From an uncultured Taibaiella sp. (lineage in GTDB: Bacteria > Bacteroidota > Bacteroidia > Chitinophagales > Chitinophagaceae): a stretch of DNA of 11,275 nt. Positions 7,614 through 11,275 of this stretch are shown piece by piece. The stretch's first letter is position 1. Every line of letters begins with the position of its first letter. Below the pieces are notes generated by a model. The model was not told the DNA's origin, did not search any database, and saw nothing but the letters and a program-made list of their open reading frames with translations. A program made the position numbers and the translations under genes. Where the stretch lies: assembly GCA_937871155.1 (NCBI GenBank), contig CALMXV010000240.1:1-11275 (forward strand), in the 5' to 3' direction.

Positions 7614-8155
7614 CCGTTTTAGAAACATTAATATCCTCTAAGACTAGAATTAAGCTTCTTTTAAAGCTCTTCTTAAATCCAACCAACTCTGCATACCTCA
7701 GAGGGCTGGCTGAAGATTTTGGAGAAAGCACTAATGCTGTTCGTCTCGAATTAAACAAATTTGAGGAAGCTGGTTTATTGATAGCCTCTTCTCAAGGCAA
7801 TAAAAAATTCTATCAAGCGAATAAACAACATCCACTGTTTAAAGATATCAACAGTATTGTCTTAAAATATGTAGGTATTGATCGCATCATAGAGAATATC
7901 ATCAATCGTTTAGGCAATCTGGAAAAATTGATTCTTTCCGGTGACTATGCTGCGGGTATTGATTCAGGAGTTGTTGATTTAATATTTGTTGGAGATATTG
8001 ATAAAAAGTATTTACTCAATGTCATTGAAAAAACAGAGAAATTAATAGGAAAAAAACTGCGGTACATACATTATGAGCGATTTGATTGGGAGCATCGTTC
8101 AAAAGAAGCTGCTTCTAAAGAATTACTTCTTTGGGAAAAAGGAGGTTTAGAGTAA
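7610..8155 (+). CDS. Winged-helix protein with degenerate nucleotidyltransferase-like domain
   Basis: A 181-residue protein, probably a regulator. Residues 5-75 form an ArsR-like winged helix: [16 protein letters not shown], then [29 protein letters not shown] as the helix-turn-helix (29-57), then a wing [17 protein letters not shown] (61-77). After a connecting helix, residues 105-160 resemble a minimal nucleotidyltransferase fold: [25 protein letters not shown], then [15 protein letters not shown]. Against the family motif G-S-x3-G...D-x-D, the Ser is replaced by Asp (112) and the first Asp by Val (121); only D123 remains. Catalysis is therefore doubtful and ligand sensing is a better guess. 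It starts with GTG overlapping the dehydrogenase stop by four bases, and its own stop overlaps the next ATG (TAATG), implying translational coupling on both sides. Similar proteins are often labelled ArsR-family regulators in Bacteroidota polysaccharide loci. Target and ligand are unknown. Confidence 0.8.
   Translation: MTVLETLISSKTRIKLLLKLFLNPTNSAYLRGLAEDFGESTNAVRLELNKFEEAGLLIASSQGNKKFYQANKQHPLFKDINSIVLKYVGIDRIIENIINRLGNLEKLILSGDYAAGIDSGVVDLIFVGDIDKKYLLNVIEKTEKLIGKKLRYIHYERFDWEHRSKEAASKELLLWEKGGLE
8141..8145 (+). promoter_or_regulatory. Strong Shine-Dalgarno-like site before the NusG paralogue
   Basis: AAAAAGGAGG ends at 8145, nine bases before the ATG at 8155. Most other starts here have only A/T-rich upstream sequence, as usual in Bacteroidota, so this site is unusual and helps choose ATG 8155 over the in-frame TTG at 8131. 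The same bases encode Glu-Lys-Gly-Gly of the preceding protein, so chance cannot be excluded. Confidence 0.5.
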
Positions 8156-8643
8156 TGCCTTGGTATGTGCTATACACCAAATCGAGAAATGAAAAAAAAC
8201 TAACTCAGTTGCTTTCTGAAAAAGGGTTTGATGTGTATTGCCCTTTACAAGAAACCGTAAAGCAATGGAGCGATAGAAAGAAAAAAGTACAAGAGCCTAT
8301 TTTTAAATCCTATATTTTTGTGCACTTAAAAAATTATGCAGCTCAACAAGTTGAAGTACTTCAAACCAATGGTGCTGTTCGTTTTTTATGGTGGGCTAAC
8401 AAACCCGGTATCGTACGAGATATTGAGATAAATGCTATCAAAGAGTTTATCAATGAATATAAAGGAAGCATTATCAAAGTGGAATTTAATAACGGAGAGC
8501 AAGTAAAAATAAAAGAAGGTTTATTAAAAGACCAAGTAGGAAAGGTTATAGAAATAAGAACAAACAAAGCACTATTATATTTACAATCACTAGGGTGCAA
8601 TATGATTGCAGAAGTACCCTTACAAAGCTTACAAAAAAATTAA
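8155..8643 (+). CDS. NusG/RfaH/UpxY-type transcription elongation factor
   Basis: A 162-residue specialised NusG paralogue. The NGN domain spans about 1-100: PWYVLYTKSRNEKKLTQLL (2-20), GFDVYCPLQETVKQWSDRKKKVQEPIFKSYIFVHL (24-58), then VLQTNGAVRFLWWANKPGIVRD (68-89). A KOW-type motif follows in GEQVKIKEGLLKDQVGKVIEI (114-134). This is the arrangement of RfaH, LoaP and Bacteroides UpxY, which bind RNA polymerase and prevent early termination in long exopolysaccharide operons. It is too short and too context-specific to be the housekeeping NusG, which normally sits with secE and ribosomal genes. It is third in the operon, directly behind the winged-helix gene with a TAATG junction, and nine bases ahead of gmd. 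In Bacteroides, UpxY genes usually come first in the operon, so its internal position is notable. Family call secure; action on this operon inferred. Confidence 0.9.
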   Translation: MPWYVLYTKSRNEKKLTQLLSEKGFDVYCPLQETVKQWSDRKKKVQEPIFKSYIFVHLKNYAAQQVEVLQTNGAVRFLWWANKPGIVRDIEINAIKEFINEYKGSIIKVEFNNGEQVKIKEGLLKDQVGKVIEIRTNKALLYLQSLGCNMIAEVPLQSLQKN

Positions 8644-8652
8644 TTTTATTAT

Positions 8653-9765
8653 ATGAGTAAAGTTGCCTTAATCACCGGAATCACTGGACAAGACGGAGCC
8701 TATCTTGCAGAGCTATTATTAGAAAAAGGGTATATCGTTCATGGTATTAAAAGAAGAAGTTCTTTATTTAATACAGATCGTATTGATCATTTATATGAAG
8801 ACCCACATATCGACAATCGTAGGTTTATACTCCATTACGGAGACTTAAATGATAGTACCAATCTAATTAGAATCGTACAAGATGTTCAACCAGATGAAAT
8901 TTACAACTTGGGTGCGATGAGCCATGTAAAAGTGAGTTTTGACACTCCTGAATATACGGCTAATGCAGATGGTATTGGCACACTACGCTTATTAGAAGCC
9001 ATTAGAATTTTAAAGCTAGAAAAGAAAACTAAAATATATCAAGCATCGACTTCTGAACTTTATGGCTTAGTACAAGAAGTCCCTCAATCTGAAACTACCC
9101 CTTTCTATCCACGTTCGCCTTATGGTGTAGCTAAACTGTATGGTTTTTGGATAACGGTAAACTATCGCGAAGCCTACAATATTTTCGCTTCTAACGGAAT
9201 TCTTTTCAACCATGAAAGTCCTTTAAGAGGTGAAACTTTTGTAACCCGTAAAATTACTCGTGCCGTTGCACAAATGAGTTTAGGTCTTCAAGAAAAATTA
9301 CATATCGGAAACCTAGATGCAAAGCGCGATTGGGGGCATGCTAAAGACTATGTAGAAGCCATGTGGCGCATTCTACAACAAGACGTAGCTGAAGACTATG
9401 TGATTGCTACCGGTGTGACCACAACCGTACGTGACTTTATCAATATGTCATTTAATGAAGTGGGTGTAACCTTAGAATGGAAAGGAACAGGTGTAGATGA
9501 AAAAGCGTATGTGAAAACAAGTACTATACCTGAGTTTATACCGCTTGGTAAAGAGGTAGTCAATGTAGATGCTGCCTATTTCCGCCCTACAGAAGTAGAT
9601 TTATTAATAGGCGACCCAACTAAAGCTAAACAAAAGCTAGGTTGGGAACCGAAATATACTTTGGCTGAGATGGTAAAAGAAATGGTACAAGCAGATGTAG
9701 AAGCCTTCCGCAAAGAAAAAATGCTGAAAGATGCCGGCTTTAATATCTTAAGACAATACGAATAA
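8653..9765 (+). CDS. gmd: GDP-mannose 4,6-dehydratase
   Basis: A 370-residue short-chain dehydrogenase-type enzyme that converts GDP-D-mannose to GDP-4-keto-6-deoxy-D-mannose with a bound NADP(H). The nucleotide-binding loop is [15 protein letters not shown] (8-22), with GIKRRSS (31-37) for the phosphate of NADP. The catalytic residues are T133 and E135 in ASTSELYG (131-138) and Y157-x3-K161 in PRSPYGVAK. The family signature [20 protein letters not shown] (182-201) and the C-terminal [23 protein letters not shown] (309-331) are intact. Length matches the family. It sits nine bases after the NusG paralogue and 21 bases before the GDP-fucose synthase, the usual pairing. Nothing appears damaged. 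Confidence 0.98.
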   Translation: MSKVALITGITGQDGAYLAELLLEKGYIVHGIKRRSSLFNTDRIDHLYEDPHIDNRRFILHYGDLNDSTNLIRIVQDVQPDEIYNLGAMSHVKVSFDTPEYTANADGIGTLRLLEAIRILKLEKKTKIYQASTSELYGLVQEVPQSETTPFYPRSPYGVAKLYGFWITVNYREAYNIFASNGILFNHESPLRGETFVTRKITRAVAQMSLGLQEKLHIGNLDAKRDWGHAKDYVEAMWRILQQDVAEDYVIATGVTTTVRDFINMSFNEVGVTLEWKGTGVDEKAYVKTSTIPEFIPLGKEVVNVDAAYFRPTEVDLLIGDPTKAKQKLGWEPKYTLAEMVKEMVQADVEAFRKEKMLKDAGFNILRQYE

Positions 9766-9786
9766 TTCTCCTTGATAAAAAAACAA

Positions 9787-10722
9787 ATGAATCAAGACAG
9801 TAAAATATATATTGCCGGACATCGAGGGATGGTAGGCAGTGCTATTTATAGAAAATTACAAGCCTTAGGCTTTACAAATATTATAGTTCGTACATCCCAA
9901 GAACTGGACTTACGAAACCAACAACAAGTTGCCGATTTTTTTGAAACTGAAAAACCGGAGTATGTATTTTTAGCTGCAGCAAAAGTGGGTGGGATTCTTG
10001 CAAACAATACCTATCGCGCTGAGTTCTTTTATGACAATTGTATGATTCAAAACAATGTCATACATCATTCCTATAAAGTTGGAGTTAAGAAATTAATGTT
10101 CTTAGGCTCTTCCTGTATCTATCCTAAACAGGCACCACAGCCATTGAAAGAAGAATATCTTCTTACCGGCACCTTAGAATCTACCAACGAACCTTATGCT
10201 ATAGCTAAAATAGCTGGGATTAAAATGTGTGATGCTTATAGAAGTCAATATGGATGCGATTTTATCTCTGTAATGCCAACCAACATGTATGGTCCAAATG
10301 ACAACTATGATTTAAACAACTCTCACGTATTACCTGCACTAATTCGCAAGTTTCATGAGGCTAAAATTTCCAATGCTCCTCATGTTACTGTTTGGGGCAC
10401 CGGAACTCCTCTTCGTGAGTTTATGCATTCAGATGATTTAGCAGACGCTTGTTTATTTCTTATGAAGCACTATTCTGAAACCGGACCTATCAATATTGGT
10501 GTTGGCAACGACCTTTCTATTAAAGACCTTGCTTTATTAATTAAAGAGGTGGTAGGCTATACCGGTACTATAACTTGGGATACCAATAAACCGGACGGAA
10601 CCATGCGTAAACTGATGGATGTTTCTAAAATCAATACCCTTGGATGGACTGCTAGAATTCCTTTAAAAGAGGGAATCAATAGTGTTTATCAAACCACATT
10701 TCTTACTACCATTCAAAAATAA
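9787..10722 (+). CDS. fcl: GDP-L-fucose synthase
   Basis: A 311-residue NADPH-dependent epimerase/reductase (also called WcaG) that turns the gmd product into GDP-L-fucose. The NADP loop is [12 protein letters not shown] (9-20). [15 protein letters not shown] (62-76) and [11 protein letters not shown] (104-114) follow. The catalytic Ser109 with Cys110, Tyr137-x3-Lys141 in [10 protein letters not shown], and His180 in [14 protein letters not shown] are all present. The substrate motif [18 protein letters not shown] (202-219) is intact. I choose ATG 9787, which puts the nucleotide loop ten residues from the start as in relatives; an upstream in-frame TTG at 9772 would add five residues. It follows gmd and is five bases from the export gene, so it is clearly in the same transcript. 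Confidence 0.97.
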   Translation: MNQDSKIYIAGHRGMVGSAIYRKLQALGFTNIIVRTSQELDLRNQQQVADFFETEKPEYVFLAAAKVGGILANNTYRAEFFYDNCMIQNNVIHHSYKVGVKKLMFLGSSCIYPKQAPQPLKEEYLLTGTLESTNEPYAIAKIAGIKMCDAYRSQYGCDFISVMPTNMYGPNDNYDLNNSHVLPALIRKFHEAKISNAPHVTVWGTGTPLREFMHSDDLADACLFLMKHYSETGPINIGVGNDLSIKDLALLIKEVVGYTGTITWDTNKPDGTMRKLMDVSKINTLGWTARIPLKEGINSVYQTTFLTTIQK

Positions 10723-10727
10723 TTTCT

Positions 10728-11275
10728 ATGAAAAAAAACAGTACACAATTTATAATAGCTGTATTAACTGCTCTAGTCTTACTGGTACAGTCTTGTGCGA
10801 ATCCTAAAAAAATATCTTACTTCAATTATGTAAAGGATTCTGCTTCGTTTAAGACACCAGATTCCTACTCGTATGCAAATTTTGACGATCCAAAAATTAC
10901 TTATAACGATATCCTTCAAATTTCTGTTCAAACAATTGACCCTGCCGGCATGACCGGGAATACTATGATTGGTACTGACGCAGCAGGAAATATCGCTTCT
11001 CGTGGCAAAAACACTGCACTTAACACTCCGGGCTATATGGTGAATAGTGATGGAGAAATAGAACTACCGCTTGTAGGAAAAATTAAAATTGTAGGAATGA
11101 CTACTAAAGAAGCCAAAAACGTAATTGCTAAAAAAGCTGAGGTATATTATAAAAATCCGGTAGTGAATATTCGATTCGTGAATTTCGTAATTACTATGCT
11201 TGGTGATATTGGTACTCCGGGACAACTATCTGTTTCAAACGAACGCTTAACGATCTTAGAAGCAATCGCATTAGC
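10728..11275 (+). CDS. Polysaccharide export outer-membrane lipoprotein (Wza type), 3' end outside the window
   Basis: The frame is open for 182 complete codons from ATG 10728 to the window edge, so the gene is cut, not broken. Residues 1-22 form a lipoprotein signal with lipobox Leu-Val-Gln-Ser-Cys23. A polysaccharide-export domain follows: ITYNDILQISVQTIDP (about 57-72), then GYMVNSDGEIELPLVGKIKIVGMTTKEAKNVIAKKAEVYYKNPVVNIRFVNF, which is the typical 'continue the path from start to barrel' pattern of the Poly_export family, ending near 152. The next residues (VITMLGDIGTPGQLSVSNERLTILEAIALA) begin an SLBB-type domain. Wza proteins form the periplasmic and outer-membrane channel for capsule or exopolysaccharide and work with a Wzc-type tyrosine kinase, which would be expected just beyond the window. 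It is five bases after fcl in the operon. Confidence 0.92.
   Translation, partial: MKKNSTQFIIAVLTALVLLVQSCANPKKISYFNYVKDSASFKTPDSYSYANFDDPKITYNDILQISVQTIDPAGMTGNTMIGTDAAGNIASRGKNTALNTPGYMVNSDGEIELPLVGKIKIVGMTTKEAKNVIAKKAEVYYKNPVVNIRFVNFVITMLGDIGTPGQLSVSNERLTILEAIAL

Noticed and set aside
8131..8157. Extended TTG start (8131) for the NusG paralogue
   Set aside because: ATG 8155 has a well-placed GGAGG and begins the protein exactly at the conserved PWYVLYTKSR entry of the NGN domain.
8361..8600. Minus-strand frame inside the NusG paralogue
   Set aside because: Antisense to the NGN and KOW regions; no start signal or domain.
1..11275. CRISPR array, insertion sequence, tRNA or rRNA
   Set aside because: Reading through the window I saw no regularly spaced direct repeats, transposase-like product, terminal inverted repeats, cloverleaf or rRNA-like stretch.

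Overview
The window looks like part of an AT-rich Bacteroidota chromosome, possibly Chitinophagales or a related order; the order is a guess. The reasons are several upstream matches to the Bacteroidota -7 promoter element TAnnTTTG, start codons mostly without a Shine-Dalgarno sequence, an Omp28-like protein, a THI-box-controlled TonB receptor, and a capsule-type locus carrying a NusG paralogue.

Region 1 (1-1507). An Omp28-like exported protein with a thioredoxin-type CxxC runs leftward off the window edge. It is divergent from a rightward unit. The shared intergenic region holds a promoter for each direction and a well-formed TPP riboswitch (1297-1374) whose P1 stem competes with a downstream hairpin.

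Region 2 (1508-4162). The riboswitch leads into a single TonB-dependent receptor, best read as the outer-membrane thiamin importer (OMR1/OMthi type). No inner-membrane transporter or thiamin kinase follows. Next come 327 bases without a gene, containing what may be the remains of an antisense gene.

Region 3 (4163-11275). This is a surface-polysaccharide locus. A membrane-anchored UDP-sugar 4,6-dehydratase (FlaA1/WbpM/CapD type) has its own promoter. After a 223-base gap with a promoter and a structured leader comes a tight operon: UDP-sugar 6-dehydrogenase, a winged-helix protein fused to a degenerate nucleotidyltransferase-like domain, a NusG/RfaH/UpxY-type elongation factor, gmd, fcl, and a Wza-type export lipoprotein cut by the right edge. 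Together these would make a UDP-4-keto-6-deoxy-HexNAc-derived sugar, a UDP-HexNAc uronic acid and GDP-L-fucose, and begin the export apparatus. The two regulators inside the operon, plus an ops-like hairpin in its leader, suggest a self-encoded antitermination circuit.

The least described part is the wHTH-nucleotidyltransferase-like protein, coupled by overlapping start and stop codons both to the dehydrogenase before it and to the NusG paralogue after it.
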